From: JAZDOK01 sp043798715
GTDB taxonomy: Bacteria; Vulcanimicrobiota; JAZDOK01
NCBI GenBank assembly: GCA_043798715.1
Contig: JAZDOK010000013.1
Location: 124,001-188,000, forward strand
Direction of reading: 5' to 3'
Length of the DNA stretch: 64,000 nt
Positions 1-7,879 of the stretch are shown one piece after another. Numbering within the stretch: position 1 is the first letter of the stretch; each line of letters begins with the position of its first letter. The notes beneath the pieces were generated by a model, which was not told the origin of the DNA, ran no database searches, and worked only from the letters and a program-made list of their open reading frames with translations. The position numbers were made by a program, and so were the translations under genes.

Positions 1-420
1 GCAATCCTGCAGGCGATCCAGGAGCGTTCGCGGGATACGGTCCACCTTCTGGATAAAAAGACGGGGAATGTCCAATCCATAAAAGCCTCCGAGCTGGACA
101 GCCCGAAGGTGCGGGAACTTCTGGCCCTCAGGCAGAAAGAGCCGGCCCGCTTCGCCGAAATCCCCAGGCTTCCCGCCGAGGAAATCTACAAGGACATGAA
201 GGCTTTCCTCGCCGTTCTCAAGGACCCCAGGCTCCGGGAGAAAATTGACCGTCTCATCGAGGGGGGCGGGGGTAATTACCGGGACTTCCTCGACGTCCTC
301 CGGGGTAAGGAGCGGGAGGAGGAGCAGTGGTTCCACTTCCGCGAGGAGCGGATGCACACCCGCCTCAGGGGATGGCTCAAGACCGTCGGCCTTGAGGGCG
401 CTCTGGATATCAAGACCTAG
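1..420 (+). CDS. UPF0158-like protein, 3' end
   Basis: The reading frame is open from the first base and ends at TAG 418-420, so the 5' end lies outside the window (139 codons visible). The visible part has an acidic, charged layout with a short 'VHLLDKKTG' strand, then helices, a 'RIPRLP'-like turn (EIPRLPAEEIYKDMKAF), and the end motif 'WFHFREERMHTRLRGWL'. This succession (a beta strand naming a 'D..TG' turn, 'IP', 'F...V.D..LR..L...L.G.G..R.F.DVL', 'W..FR.ER') is that of the UPF0158 family, whose function is unknown. The next gene, bioB, begins 70 bp downstream and shows no relation to it. The family call is from memory of the family pattern, not a search. Confidence 0.7.
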   Translation, partial: AILQAIQERSRDTVHLLDKKTGNVQSIKASELDSPKVRELLALRQKEPARFAEIPRLPAEEIYKDMKAFLAVLKDPRLREKIDRLIEGGGGNYRDFLDVLRGKEREEEQWFHFREERMHTRLRGWLKTVGLEGALDIKT

Positions 421-490
421 GGGATTGGGGCCGGGTGCTTTGTGTTTTTTTATTTATCGGAAAAATCCGCCGGGAAAGAAGTGAAAGATT

Positions 491-1423
491 ATGATTAACG
501 CCGTCATGGATGCTGCTTTGGTTTCAGAGTTCCGAAAAATATCCACCTTGGATTTGATCGCGGCGGCAAATAGGGAAAGACAGAAATGGATGGGTTCGCG
601 GTTTGAACTCTGCTCCATTATGAACGTCAAGTCCGGGTCGTGCAGCGAAGATTGCAAGTTCTGTGCCCAGTCTTCTCGATACAAAACCACCTCTCCGGTT
701 TTCCCGCTCGTGAGCGTGGATGAAATGCTCCATGACGCGGAACGGGCTAAAATGGCCGGAGCGGAAAGATTCGGCCTGGTGGCCAGTGGAAGAAATCTTT
801 CAAATAAAGAGATTGAAACCATTGCCGAAGGCATCCGCCGGATCAGGCAGAACGTCGAAATTGCCGTGTGCGCCTCCCTGGGAATTCTTAAAAAAGATTC
901 TCTTATGCTCCTGAAAGAATCCGGATTGTCCCGCTACCATCACAATATTGAAACATCCCAGGAATTTTTTCCCCGCATCGCTTCGACCCACCTGTTCAGC
1001 GACCGGATGGCAACCCTTAAATCCGCCGGGGACGCGGGGCTGGAGGTGTGCAGCGGTGGCATCATCGGGATGGGGGAAGGGGAAGACGACCGGATCCGCA
1101 TGGCCCAGGTGCTCCGGGAAGCGGATGTGGATTCCGTTCCCCTGAACATACTCGTGCCCATCGCCGGAACCCCATTGGCTGGTATAAGCCCTCTTACCGT
1201 CGAAGAAATCCTGAGGACGGTGGCCATGTTTCGTTTGATTCTCAAAAACAAGACCATCCGGATCGCCGCCGGCCGGGAAACGGCTCTCAAGGATTTTCAG
1301 GGAATGGCTTTTCTGGCCGGCGCCAATGCGATGATGATCGGGGGCTATCTCACCATCCAGGGAAGAGAGGTCGCGGAAGATCATAAGCTGGTGGAAGAGG
1401 TAAAGAAATTATGGAATGGATAG
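491..1423 (+). CDS. bioB: Biotin synthase
   Basis: Radical-SAM enzyme that inserts sulfur into dethiobiotin to make biotin, the last step of the pathway. The 310-aa protein carries the radical-SAM cluster motif C51-x3-C55-x2-C58 (CSEDCKFC). It is followed by the 'YHHNIETS' segment and 'CSGGIIGMGE', both typical of BioB, and 'AAGRETAL' near the end contains the Arg that ligates the auxiliary [2Fe-2S] cluster. ATG 491 follows a GAAAGAAGTG purine tract; ATG 506 is a possible alternative. The stop overlaps the start of bioF by 13 bp, so it heads a translationally coupled biotin operon. No BirA-type operator or riboswitch is visible in the 70-bp upstream gap. Confidence 0.96.
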   Translation: MINAVMDAALVSEFRKISTLDLIAAANRERQKWMGSRFELCSIMNVKSGSCSEDCKFCAQSSRYKTTSPVFPLVSVDEMLHDAERAKMAGAERFGLVASGRNLSNKEIETIAEGIRRIRQNVEIAVCASLGILKKDSLMLLKESGLSRYHHNIETSQEFFPRIASTHLFSDRMATLKSAGDAGLEVCSGGIIGMGEGEDDRIRMAQVLREADVDSVPLNILVPIAGTPLAGISPLTVEEILRTVAMFRLILKNKTIRIAAGRETALKDFQGMAFLAGANAMMIGGYLTIQGREVAEDHKLVEEVKKLWNG

Positions 1424-2568
1424 ATCGATACCTGAAGGAGCAGGAGAGCAGCCATCTCTTAAGGACCCTGCGCCGCCTCGAAAAAGGAAAAGAGGGGCAC
1501 ATTCTCCTGGAGGGCCGGGAACTTCTCGATCTGTCCTCCAATGATTACCTGGGCCTGGCCTCTCATCCGTCCCTCCTTGAGGCCAGCCGGAAGGCGGCCG
1601 AAGAATACGGGACCAGTTCCTCCGGCTCGCGGTTGATGAGCGGGGATCTCGTCATTCATCACCACCTGGAGGAGTCCGTTGCCGCTTTCAAGGGAAAGGA
1701 GGCCGCCCTGGTCTTCGGGAGCGGATTTCTGGCCAATATCGGCCTCATCCCCGCTCTGTGCGATAAGGCGGACGCGGTCTTTTCGGACCGGCTCAATCAT
1801 GCCAGCATCATCGACGGAACGCTTCTCTCGGGAGCTGAATTATTCCGTTTCCGGCACAATGAGGTGGATCACCTCGAGGCCCTGTTGAAAAAAGAAAGGG
1901 CGAAATTCAAGAAGGCCCTGATCGTGGTCGAGACGATTTACAGTATGGACGGGGACCGCCCCCCGCTTAAGGAAATTGTCGAATTGAAAAACAAATACGA
2001 TTGTTTCCTGATGGTGGATGAAGCTCATGCCACGGGGATCTTCGGCCCCGGCGGCTCCGGGATCGTGGAGGAAGAGGCTTTGACCGGTGAAGTCGAGGTG
2101 ATCATGGGGACTTTCGGCAAGGCGCTGGGAAGTTACGGCGCCTATGTGGCGGCCTCAAGAAAAATGATTGATTACCTGGTCAACCGGGCCAGAAGTTTTA
2201 TTTATTCGACGGCTTTGCCGCCCTCCGTGATCGGAGCCGGCCTGGCGGCCCTTGAGGTGGTCCGGCGGGAGCCGTCCCGCAGAAAGGATCTGCTTAAGCG
2301 CGTAGCCGATTTCAGGGATCTTTTGAATCGCCGTGGATTCCGCACCATCGGGTCCTCCCAGATCGTCCCCGTCCTGATTGGAGATAATGAAAAAACAATC
2401 CGCCTGGCCGGCAGACTGCGGGAGCAGGCGATCTTCGCCCTCCCCATGAGACCTCCCACCGTGCCCCGCGGCGGAGAGCGAATCCGCTTCTCCGTTACCT
2501 GGCATCATTCAAAAGAGCAGCTGGAGGGCGTTGCCGAGGCGCTTAAAAATGTTTCAGACGGAATTTAG
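1411..2568 (+). CDS. bioF: 8-amino-7-oxononanoate synthase
   Basis: PLP enzyme condensing pimeloyl-ACP (or -CoA) with L-alanine to give 8-amino-7-oxononanoate. The 385-aa length is normal for the alpha-oxoamine synthase family. Visible motifs are 'LSSNDYLGL' near the N terminus, 'GTSSSGSRLMSG', the cofactor-binding D203-EAHATG segment, and the Schiff-base lysine K237 in 'GTFGKALGSYG'. Its ATG lies inside the end of bioB (13-bp overlap), and its own 3' end overlaps the next gene, so coupling within the operon is likely. A glycine C-acetyltransferase reading is less likely given the biotin context. Confidence 0.95.
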   Translation: MEWIDRYLKEQESSHLLRTLRRLEKGKEGHILLEGRELLDLSSNDYLGLASHPSLLEASRKAAEEYGTSSSGSRLMSGDLVIHHHLEESVAAFKGKEAALVFGSGFLANIGLIPALCDKADAVFSDRLNHASIIDGTLLSGAELFRFRHNEVDHLEALLKKERAKFKKALIVVETIYSMDGDRPPLKEIVELKNKYDCFLMVDEAHATGIFGPGGSGIVEEEALTGEVEVIMGTFGKALGSYGAYVAASRKMIDYLVNRARSFIYSTALPPSVIGAGLAALEVVRREPSRRKDLLKRVADFRDLLNRRGFRTIGSSQIVPVLIGDNEKTIRLAGRLREQAIFALPMRPPTVPRGGERIRFSVTWHHSKEQLEGVAEALKNVSDGI

Positions 2569-3247
2569 CTATATTGAAAGAGGCCGGGAGCAGACTATGG
2601 TTCTTCTCCCGGGATGGGCTTTCGACAATAGAATCTTTGAGAGGCTCGACCTGGAATATAATTACCTTTTTCCGAATCGTTTGTCTGCCGCGGATTTTCC
2701 GCAGGAGCTGCTGAAGTGTGTCCGGGAGATTAAGACCGAAAAAATTTCCCTCCTGGGCTGGTCGCTGGGGGGGTATCTGGCCCTGGATTTCCTGAGGGAA
2801 TATCCGGACCTGGTTTGGGAGACCTTTTTAGTCTCGATGCGTCCCTTATTTCCCGAAGAGCAGATTCGGGAGCAGAAAAGCCTTTTCGAGCGGGACAGCC
2901 GAAAATACCTGACCCAATTTTACCGGAATTGTTTCCTGGGACAAAAGGCCGATTATAATTGGTTTTGTGACAATCTGCAGGACCTTTATCTTCGGAATTT
3001 AAACTATGATTATCTCAGGGAGGGCCTGGACTATCTATCCAACAGGGGAGTGGATGCGGGTTTGCCGGGCCGGCCCCGGGTGCGCTTCTTTCATGGGAAA
3101 CACGACCATCTCGCGCCGCTCCGGGAGATGACCGGCCTTAAGGAGACCATTCCCGCCGTTTCCTTGACGGTTTTTGAAGACAGCGGGCACCTGCCTTTCC
3201 TTCATCCTCAATTCAGGGAGAAATTGAATGGACACTCTGACCTATAA
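2549..3247 (+). CDS. BioH-like pimeloyl-ACP methyl ester esterase (alpha/beta hydrolase)
   Basis: Alpha/beta hydrolase expected to remove the methyl group from pimeloyl-ACP methyl ester once the chain made after BioC action is long enough. The 232-aa protein shows the nucleophile elbow 'GWSLGG', an acid in 'GKHDHLAP' and the catalytic His in 'SGHLPF', so a complete Ser-Asp-His triad. The opening 'VLLPGWAFD' resembles both BioH and BioG starts, and overall sequence is divergent from the E. coli type. It overlaps bioF by 20 bp if ATG 2549 is used; an in-frame TTG at 2531 is a poorer choice. Position between bioF and bioC supports the role. It could also be BioG or another bioH analogue. Confidence 0.8.
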   Translation: MFQTEFSYIERGREQTMVLLPGWAFDNRIFERLDLEYNYLFPNRLSAADFPQELLKCVREIKTEKISLLGWSLGGYLALDFLREYPDLVWETFLVSMRPLFPEEQIREQKSLFERDSRKYLTQFYRNCFLGQKADYNWFCDNLQDLYLRNLNYDYLREGLDYLSNRGVDAGLPGRPRVRFFHGKHDHLAPLREMTGLKETIPAVSLTVFEDSGHLPFLHPQFREKLNGHSDL

Positions 3248-4004
3248 AGAAGCAGTCAGGAAGAGCTTTTCAAAGGCGGCTCCTACCTATGACCGCTATG
3301 CCTCCATTCAGCAGGAGGTCGCCCGGCGCCTCCTGAAAACAATGCCGGCGGATGATTTTCACAACATCCTGGAAGTGGGCTGCGGGACAGGAAATTATTC
3401 GCTTCTCCTTAGAAGTTGTTTCCCCAGGGCCTCCATCACCGCCGTGGATTTTTCTTCCGAAATGCTGGAAGTGGCCCGGGGTAAATTAAAAGGGCGCGTC
3501 AGGTTCCTGCACGAAGACGCAGAGATTCTCAAGAGTCCGGAAAAATTCGATCTCATCACTTCCAATGCCACTTTCCAGTGGTTTGAAGATCTTAAGAAGG
3601 CTCTTTGTTCCTGCCGGGACTCTCTGCGGGAGGCGGGGCATATTCATTTTTCCCTCTTCGGGCCCTCCACTTTCTGCGAACTGAAAGAAACGCTTAAACG
3701 GACTTATCCCCGCCTTCCCATGCAGTTTCCGGCGGAGCGCTTTCATTCTCTGGACCGCATCGAGCAGGCCCTGAAACAGTCATTCAGCGCGGTCGAAACC
3801 GACGAAATAATTATTCATAAAGAATACCGGAACCTTACGACTCTGCTGAAAACCATTAAGTATACGGGGGTAAACGGCTCCGCGCCGGGGAGAGGTCTCT
3901 TTCTCACCCCTGCCAAGATGAAGGAACTGGAAGAAAATTACCTCGGGCATTACGGGGCGGTTCGCGTGACCTACCAGATTTTCATCTGCCGGGGGAGCCG
4001 ATGA
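3228..4004 (+). CDS. bioC: Malonyl-ACP O-methyltransferase
   Basis: SAM-dependent methyltransferase that methylates the free carboxyl of malonyl-ACP so that the fatty-acid machinery can elongate it toward pimeloyl-ACP. The 258-aa length fits BioC. The SAM-binding motif I 'ILEVGCGTG' is at about residues 47-55, followed by 'AVDFSSEML' (motif II acidic end), 'FDLITSNATFQWF' (the BioC-typical SNAxxQW signature) and 'HIHFSLFGPSTF'. The start overlaps the end of the hydrolase gene by 20 bp and the stop overlaps bioD as ATGA. Confidence 0.93.
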   Translation: MDTLTYKEAVRKSFSKAAPTYDRYASIQQEVARRLLKTMPADDFHNILEVGCGTGNYSLLLRSCFPRASITAVDFSSEMLEVARGKLKGRVRFLHEDAEILKSPEKFDLITSNATFQWFEDLKKALCSCRDSLREAGHIHFSLFGPSTFCELKETLKRTYPRLPMQFPAERFHSLDRIEQALKQSFSAVETDEIIIHKEYRNLTTLLKTIKYTGVNGSAPGRGLFLTPAKMKELEENYLGHYGAVRVTYQIFICRGSR

Positions 4005-4687
4005 AGACGATTTTCATCGGCGGCACCGATACGGGAGTGGGGAAAACGATGGTCTGCGCGTGCCTGGCCCGTTTTTTTTCTCTCAGAGGATTCAAAGTCG
4101 GGATTCAAAAGTGGGTCAGCACCGGCAACGCGCATGAATCCGAGGACATCGAATTCTGCCTGGCGGCGATGGGAATAAAGAAAGAAGAACTGCCGGATTT
4201 TCCTTATGCGGCCCCCTATAATTTCGCCTTCCCCGCTTCTCCGCACCTGGCGGCCGAATTGGAAGGCCGGGAAATAGATGTTGAAAAGATCAAGGAGGCA
4301 TACGGCGCGGCGGCCCGGGCCTCCGAGATTCTCCTCGTAGAAGGCGTGGGCGGGCTCCTGGTTCCGCTCGCCGGGGATGTCCTACTGATCGATCTGGTCC
4401 GGGAATTGTCTCTGCCGGTTCTCTTGGTGAGCCGGACCCGGCTGGGGACCATCAACCACACCCTGCTGACGCTGGAGGCGCTGAAGATGAGGAAGATTCC
4501 GGTAACGGGACTCGTCTTCAACGACCTGGAAGATGAAAACGAATGCATCGTTGCGGACAACATGAAAACCATAGCCTGGATCGGCGGGGTTGAAACCCTG
4601 GGCCGGCTCCCCCGGGGGGCTTTTGAGGAAGTTTTTCAGGCTTTCCAGCCGGTGGGTGTCAGAATTCAGGAGAAGATGGGAGTTTGA
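4001..4687 (+). CDS. bioD: Dethiobiotin synthetase
   Basis: ATP-dependent enzyme closing the ureido ring of 7,8-diaminopelargonate with CO2 to give dethiobiotin. The 228-aa protein begins with the P-loop 'GTDTGVGKTMV' (residues 8-18), then 'GIQKWVSTG' (the family normally has 'YKPVxTG'), 'VEGVGGLLVPL' for the switch segment, and 'LVSRTRLGTINHTLLTLEAL'. The ATG overlaps the bioC stop by 4 bp. The divergent 'KW' in place of 'KP' is a small oddity but the catalytic Lys positions are retained. Confidence 0.94.
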   Translation: MKTIFIGGTDTGVGKTMVCACLARFFSLRGFKVGIQKWVSTGNAHESEDIEFCLAAMGIKKEELPDFPYAAPYNFAFPASPHLAAELEGREIDVEKIKEAYGAAARASEILLVEGVGGLLVPLAGDVLLIDLVRELSLPVLLVSRTRLGTINHTLLTLEALKMRKIPVTGLVFNDLEDENECIVADNMKTIAWIGGVETLGRLPRGAFEEVFQAFQPVGVRIQEKMGV

Positions 4688-4689
4688 GC

Positions 4690-6027
4690 ATGAAATCCGA
4701 TCTCGTGGAAAAAGACAGAAAATACCTCTGGCATCCCTATACCCAGATGAAAGATTATGAAAAAGACGGCCACGTCCTGCTTGAACGGGCGGATGGGATT
4801 CGCCTCTACGATGACCGCGGCAGGGTCTTCCTGGACACCGTTTCGTCATGGTGGTGCAACATTCACGGGCACAATCATCCCGCCATAAAGAAGGCTCTCA
4901 GGGATCAGATGGAGAGCCTCGCTCACGTCATGTTCGCCGGGTTCACCCATGAGAAGGCCATCGTGCTGGCTGAGAAACTCGTTGGGATAAGCCCCTCCAA
5001 TATGACCAAAGTTTTTTACTCCGACAACGGCTCGACGGCCTGCGAAGTCGCCTTGAAAATGTCCTATCAATATTGGAAGAACATCGGGATGGACAGGAAG
5101 GAAAAGTTCATCTCCCTGGAGCTGGGCTACCACGGCGATACTATCGGGGCGATGAGCGTCGGCGGCATTCCGCTGTTCCAGGAAAAATTTGCAGGTCTTC
5201 TATTCCCCGCCTGGAAGGCGCCTTCTCCTTATTGTTACCGCTGCCGTTTCGGCAGGGAAAAAGACAAGTGCAGCCTGGAGTGTATCGAGCCGCTGGAAGA
5301 AATGCTGAGGGAAAAAAGCGGGGAGATCGCGGGCATCATTCTGGAGCCGCTTCTTCAGGCGGCCGGAGGCATGATCGTCTATCCGGTCGAATATCTCAGG
5401 AAGGTGGCGGAGTTGAGCCGGACCTATCGGGTTCATCTCATCCTGGACGAAGTCGCCACGGGTTTTGGAAGAACCGGAAAGATGTTCGCCCTGGAACACG
5501 CCGGCATAAAGCCGGATTTTCTCTGTGTTTCCAAGGGGCTCACCAGCGGGACTCTCCCTCTCGCCGCGACCCTGACCACCGATGAGATCTACCGGGCTTT
5601 CTGTAATGATTCTGCGAAAGACAAGACCTTTTATCACGGGCACACCTATACCGGGAATCCCCTGGCCACGGCCGTAGCGGTGGCCTCTTTGCAGATTTTT
5701 GAAGATGAAAAGGTACTGGAAAGAATTTCCGGGCTCATCCCCCATTTCCATCGGGAGATGGAAAAATTCAAAAGCCTCCCGATCGTTGGAGACGTCAGAT
5801 GCATCGGCATGGTCGGCGCCCTGGAAATCGTCAAGGATAAAAAGACCAAGACCCTCTTTCCGGCTGAAGAGGGGATGGGCCGGAAAATTTATCAGGAAGG
5901 TCTTAAAGCCGGGTTGATTCTGCGCCCTCTCGGTCCCGTCATCTATTTCTTCCTGCCCCTCTGCATTAAACCGGAGGAAATAAGCGACGTTCTTGTGCGG
6001 ACTTATGAGATCCTGAGCCGTCTGTAA
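4690..6027 (+). CDS. bioA: Adenosylmethionine-8-amino-7-oxononanoate aminotransferase
   Basis: PLP aminotransferase that converts 8-amino-7-oxononanoate to 7,8-diaminopelargonate. With ATG 4690 the protein is 445 aa; GGGAG at 4678-4682 is well spaced for this ATG, and an in-frame TTG at 4684 is less likely. Motifs are 'HPYTQMKDY' near the N terminus, 'VSSWWCNIHGHNHP', 'YHGDTIGAMSVGG', 'LILDEVATGFGRTG' and the PLP lysine in 'CVSKGLTSG' (about K282). A 'YCYRCRFG...CSLEC' four-cysteine insert is present, as in the Bacillus/Aquifex-like BioA group. It closes the biotin operon. Confidence 0.95.
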   Translation: MKSDLVEKDRKYLWHPYTQMKDYEKDGHVLLERADGIRLYDDRGRVFLDTVSSWWCNIHGHNHPAIKKALRDQMESLAHVMFAGFTHEKAIVLAEKLVGISPSNMTKVFYSDNGSTACEVALKMSYQYWKNIGMDRKEKFISLELGYHGDTIGAMSVGGIPLFQEKFAGLLFPAWKAPSPYCYRCRFGREKDKCSLECIEPLEEMLREKSGEIAGIILEPLLQAAGGMIVYPVEYLRKVAELSRTYRVHLILDEVATGFGRTGKMFALEHAGIKPDFLCVSKGLTSGTLPLAATLTTDEIYRAFCNDSAKDKTFYHGHTYTGNPLATAVAVASLQIFEDEKVLERISGLIPHFHREMEKFKSLPIVGDVRCIGMVGALEIVKDKKTKTLFPAEEGMGRKIYQEGLKAGLILRPLGPVIYFFLPLCIKPEEISDVLVRTYEILSRL

Positions 6028-6078
6028 CGCGGATCAGGTTGTTGAAAAACGGCGGCCATTTAAGAGTTTTTACTGAAG

Positions 6079-6107
6079 TTGAATTTTAATTGGAAGTATG
6101 GTATATT
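6079..6107 (+). promoter_or_regulatory. Sigma70-type promoter for tRNA-Gln
   Basis: A -35 box TTGAAT (6079-6084) and a -10 box TATATT (6102-6107) are separated by exactly 17 bp, in an AT-rich tract between bioA and the tRNA. The expected transcription start is near 6114, 8 bp before the mature tRNA 5' end. Seen in sequence; activity is inferred. Confidence 0.65.
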
Positions 6108-6121
6108 AAAATCCTGGACGC

Positions 6122-6197
6122 TGGCGAGTGGCCAAATTGGTAAGGCTCCTGACTCTGGATCAGGTAATTGTAGGTTCGACTCCTACCTCGCCAGCCA
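6122..6197 (+). tRNA. tRNA-Gln (anticodon CTG)
   Basis: A complete cloverleaf can be folded by eye. The acceptor stem TGGCGAG (6122-6128) pairs with CTCGCCA (6187-6193); the D-stem is GCC/GGC; the anticodon stem CCTGA/TCAGG encloses the loop CTCTGGA with anticodon CTG at 6155-6157; the T-stem is GTAGG/CCTAC with loop TTCGACT. The discriminator is G6194 and CCA is encoded (6195-6197). It reads CAG codons and would be charged by the glnS product encoded 2.3 kb downstream. Its 3' side borders an integrase remnant, so it probably served as an integration site. Confidence 0.95.
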
Positions 6198-6420
6198 TTT
6201 TTATGCCCCGCTAGCATTCATAATCGCTTAAGCATTATCTGATTCGGGGCTGTCGGGGGGTATTCCCCACGAAAGTACGCCGTCGCCCCGCCATCGACGG
6301 GGCGGGACTTCCCGCCAACGGCGGGACAACGCCTTTCTTAGGAGAACACCCCCTCCTCCCCTTTCTTACTGCGATTTATTTCCCTTATCCGAACGCCTAT
6401 GCGAAGCGGAGGCAATATTT
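6198..6420. other. Intergenic stretch after tRNA-Gln
   Basis: No gene is seen in this 223-bp gap between the tRNA and the integrase remnant. It contains the GC-rich hairpins listed separately (6280-6326) and otherwise nothing recognisable. No second copy of the tRNA 3' end (an att repeat) was seen here. Confidence 0.5.
6280..6326. repeat. GC-rich double hairpin
   Basis: Two neighbouring stem-loops can be drawn. GCCCCG (6285-6290) pairs with CGGGGC (6298-6303) over a 7-nt loop, and TCCCGCC (6310-6316) pairs with GGCGGGA (6320-6326) over AAC. A bridging CGGGA/TCCCG pairing (6303-6314) is an alternative. There is no T-run after it, so it is not a canonical terminator. It resembles dispersed 'CCCGCC.. 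GGCGGG' intergenic repeats of other bacteria. Confidence 0.45.
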
Positions 6421-6723
6421 TTGCCCTGCAGTGGATTTATGGTGAATAGTGATCTGACCATGACCCGGCGCTATCTGAACCTAACCCAGGAAGACTTTCG
6501 GGTGGGACATTCGAAGGCATCCCCTGTGCTTGCGCTTATGCCGGAGAAGCACCGGGTACGGAATCGGGGCGAGATGGTGAACAAAAGAGAGCTGGCCCGC
6601 TTTATTGGCGTCAGCGGGCGCATAATTGAGAAGGCAAAGGCCGTCAGGGAAGCCGTTATATTCTTTTTCAGGCACCTATTAACATGCGCCAGGGAAAGTG
6701 ATATAATGGATTTTGCAGAGTAA
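6421..6723 (+). pseudogene. Tyrosine recombinase (integrase) C-terminal remnant, run on into an HTH-like stretch
   Basis: About residues 9-40 of this 100-codon frame read 'NSDLTMTRRYLNLTQEDF..GHSKASPV', which is the C-terminal end of XerC/D-type integrases ('LGHSDLTMTRRYLNLT'), including the nucleophilic Tyr. Everything upstream (the rest of the catalytic domain with the Arg-His residues) is absent, so it cannot be active. After 'EKHRVRNRG' the same frame continues into 'MVNKRELARFIGVSGRIIEK', which looks like the N-terminal helix-turn-helix of an excisionase or AlpA-type protein, also incomplete. Its place 3' of tRNA-Gln fits a decayed integrative element. Confidence 0.65.
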
Positions 6724-6725
6724 AG

Positions 6726-6743
6726 GTCTAATTATTGTTAGGT
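6726..6743 (+). repeat. 18-bp cassette-boundary-like element, copy 1
   Basis: GTCTAATTATTGTTAGGT lies 15 bp before the start codon of the nuclease-like gene. It matches 15 of 18 bases with the element at 47522-47539, which sits 16 bp before another AT-rich gene. The ends resemble the outer arms of integron attC sites (GTCTAAC...GTTAGAC). Whether it is a recombination scar is inference. Confidence 0.4.
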
Positions 6744-6758
6744 TTTAAAGGAGGAGTT

Positions 6759-7292
6759 ATGAGTAGACTTTCCAACAATTGTACTTGCCGAATTGGCGAG
6801 TTCCTTGTTTGTGCTGAGCTAGGCCGAAAGGGGCTTATTGCAACGCCGTTTTCAAGCAATGTTCCAAAATTCGATATAATTGTGACCGATGAACATTGCC
6901 GCACACTGCCAATACAAGTAAAAGCAAGTAATTCTAATAAATATAATTGGCAGACAAAAGCAGATCAGTGGATGAATATTGAAATTGATGACAAAGAGAA
7001 AAGTCAAATATTTAAGGGAAAACTTAAAATTGAAGAACCGAACTTGATTTTCGTTTGTGTAGCCATAAAAAATAAACCAGAAAACAGGGATAGATTTTTT
7101 ATTTTACAGAAAAAAGATATTCAAGAAATTTGCGTTAAGCTTTATTGTAACTGGATGGATGAAATAAACTGGAAGCGTCCAAAAAGCTATAAATCGCTGG
7201 ATACTCGCTATCAAATTGAAGATATTAGAAAATATGAGGATAATTGGGATTTAGTTATTCAAGAACTTAATAAAAAACAAAAGACTGTTTGA
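6759..7292 (+). CDS. PD-(D/E)XK nuclease-like protein
   Basis: A 177-aa protein starting at ATG 6759, chosen because AAAGGAGGAG lies 5-7 bp upstream; an in-frame upstream TTG gives only eight extra residues. The N-terminal half shows the order expected of a PD-(D/E)XK fold: an acidic residue in 'RIGEFLVCAELGRKG' (about residues 13-27), then 'KFDIIVTD' with the metal-binding Asp, then 'IQVKAS' with the Gln-x-Lys. This is like the family often annotated as group I intron-associated endonucleases. The rest is unfamiliar and rich in Lys, Ile and Asn. The gene is clearly more AT-rich than its neighbours, which points to recent transfer. Substrate and partner are unknown. Confidence 0.6.
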   Translation: MSRLSNNCTCRIGEFLVCAELGRKGLIATPFSSNVPKFDIIVTDEHCRTLPIQVKASNSNKYNWQTKADQWMNIEIDDKEKSQIFKGKLKIEEPNLIFVCVAIKNKPENRDRFFILQKKDIQEICVKLYCNWMDEINWKRPKSYKSLDTRYQIEDIRKYEDNWDLVIQELNKKQKTV

Positions 7293-7879
7293 AAATCCAC
7301 ACAAACCGCTGAACTCAAATGTTTGCAAAATTAAGTTCGCGTGCCCGCCATTTACCATAGGCGCTGAAGCTTGTCCGGTAGTCGTTACTTTATTTTTCAT
7401 GTACCTCTAACAGGCGAAAGGGAAGGCGATACAAGGAGAAGGCGAGAAAACGACAAGGAACACGAACGAGCTTGAAAACACAAGAGGAACTTTCAGGAAA
7501 ATTTCCTAAATGTTCCACGAGCCAGCCCCGCGACTTTAACTCCTCCCTTTTTTTCCTCTATTCAACCACCATTTTTTTAACGCTGCCCATGCTGCCTCTA
7601 TTAATGCAACACCAAGCTCTCCTAATTTTTCCCCAAGTTTCTTAGCAAATTCCTCGTCATCGTCATACTTAGATTTCTTCTTCCCCACATCGTTAACCAC
7701 CCTTCTAAGATAGTGTTATCTGGCCCCTCGAACTTCGCCCTAGCCCTGCAGATTCCTCTCGCTTGAGGGAGATACATTCCGTGGCCCGGCTTATCGGCCC
7801 CATACTCCAGGAGGATCAAAGGGGACGGCCCCTTGTAATAGGGCTTGAAAAATGATAGAATGCAAGCGGAGGGAGTACC
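7293..7879. other. Intergenic accessory stretch
   Basis: 587 bp with no convincing plus-strand gene. A candidate 50-aa ORF lies on the minus strand (7536-7688). A short stem GAACT/AGTTC lies near 7310-7340. The stretch 7430-7530 is purine-rich without a recognisable feature. Nothing here matches a second attachment site or an IS end. Confidence 0.4.
7536..7688 (-). CDS. Candidate small basic protein (50 aa)
   Basis: A GTG-initiated frame of 50 codons on the minus strand, ending at TAA 7536-7538; a second GTG at 7700 would add four residues. The product has a charged start 'GKKKSKYDDDEEF', an amphipathic helix 'KKLGEKLGELGVALIEAAWAAL' split by periodic Gly, and a Trp/Lys end 'KKWWLNRGKKGRS'. 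A weak AGAAGG lies upstream. It diverges from the Panacea-domain gene 190 bp away. A small amphipathic, Trp-ending peptide next to a Panacea antitoxin could be its toxin, but this is speculation and the ORF may be fortuitous. Confidence 0.3.
   Translation of the reverse strand: MGKKKSKYDDDEEFAKKLGEKLGELGVALIEAAWAALKKWWLNRGKKGRS

Noticed and set aside
421..490. A possible biotin operator or riboswitch before bioB
   Set aside because: No BirA- or BioR-type palindrome and no conserved riboswitch element can be seen in the 70-bp gap.
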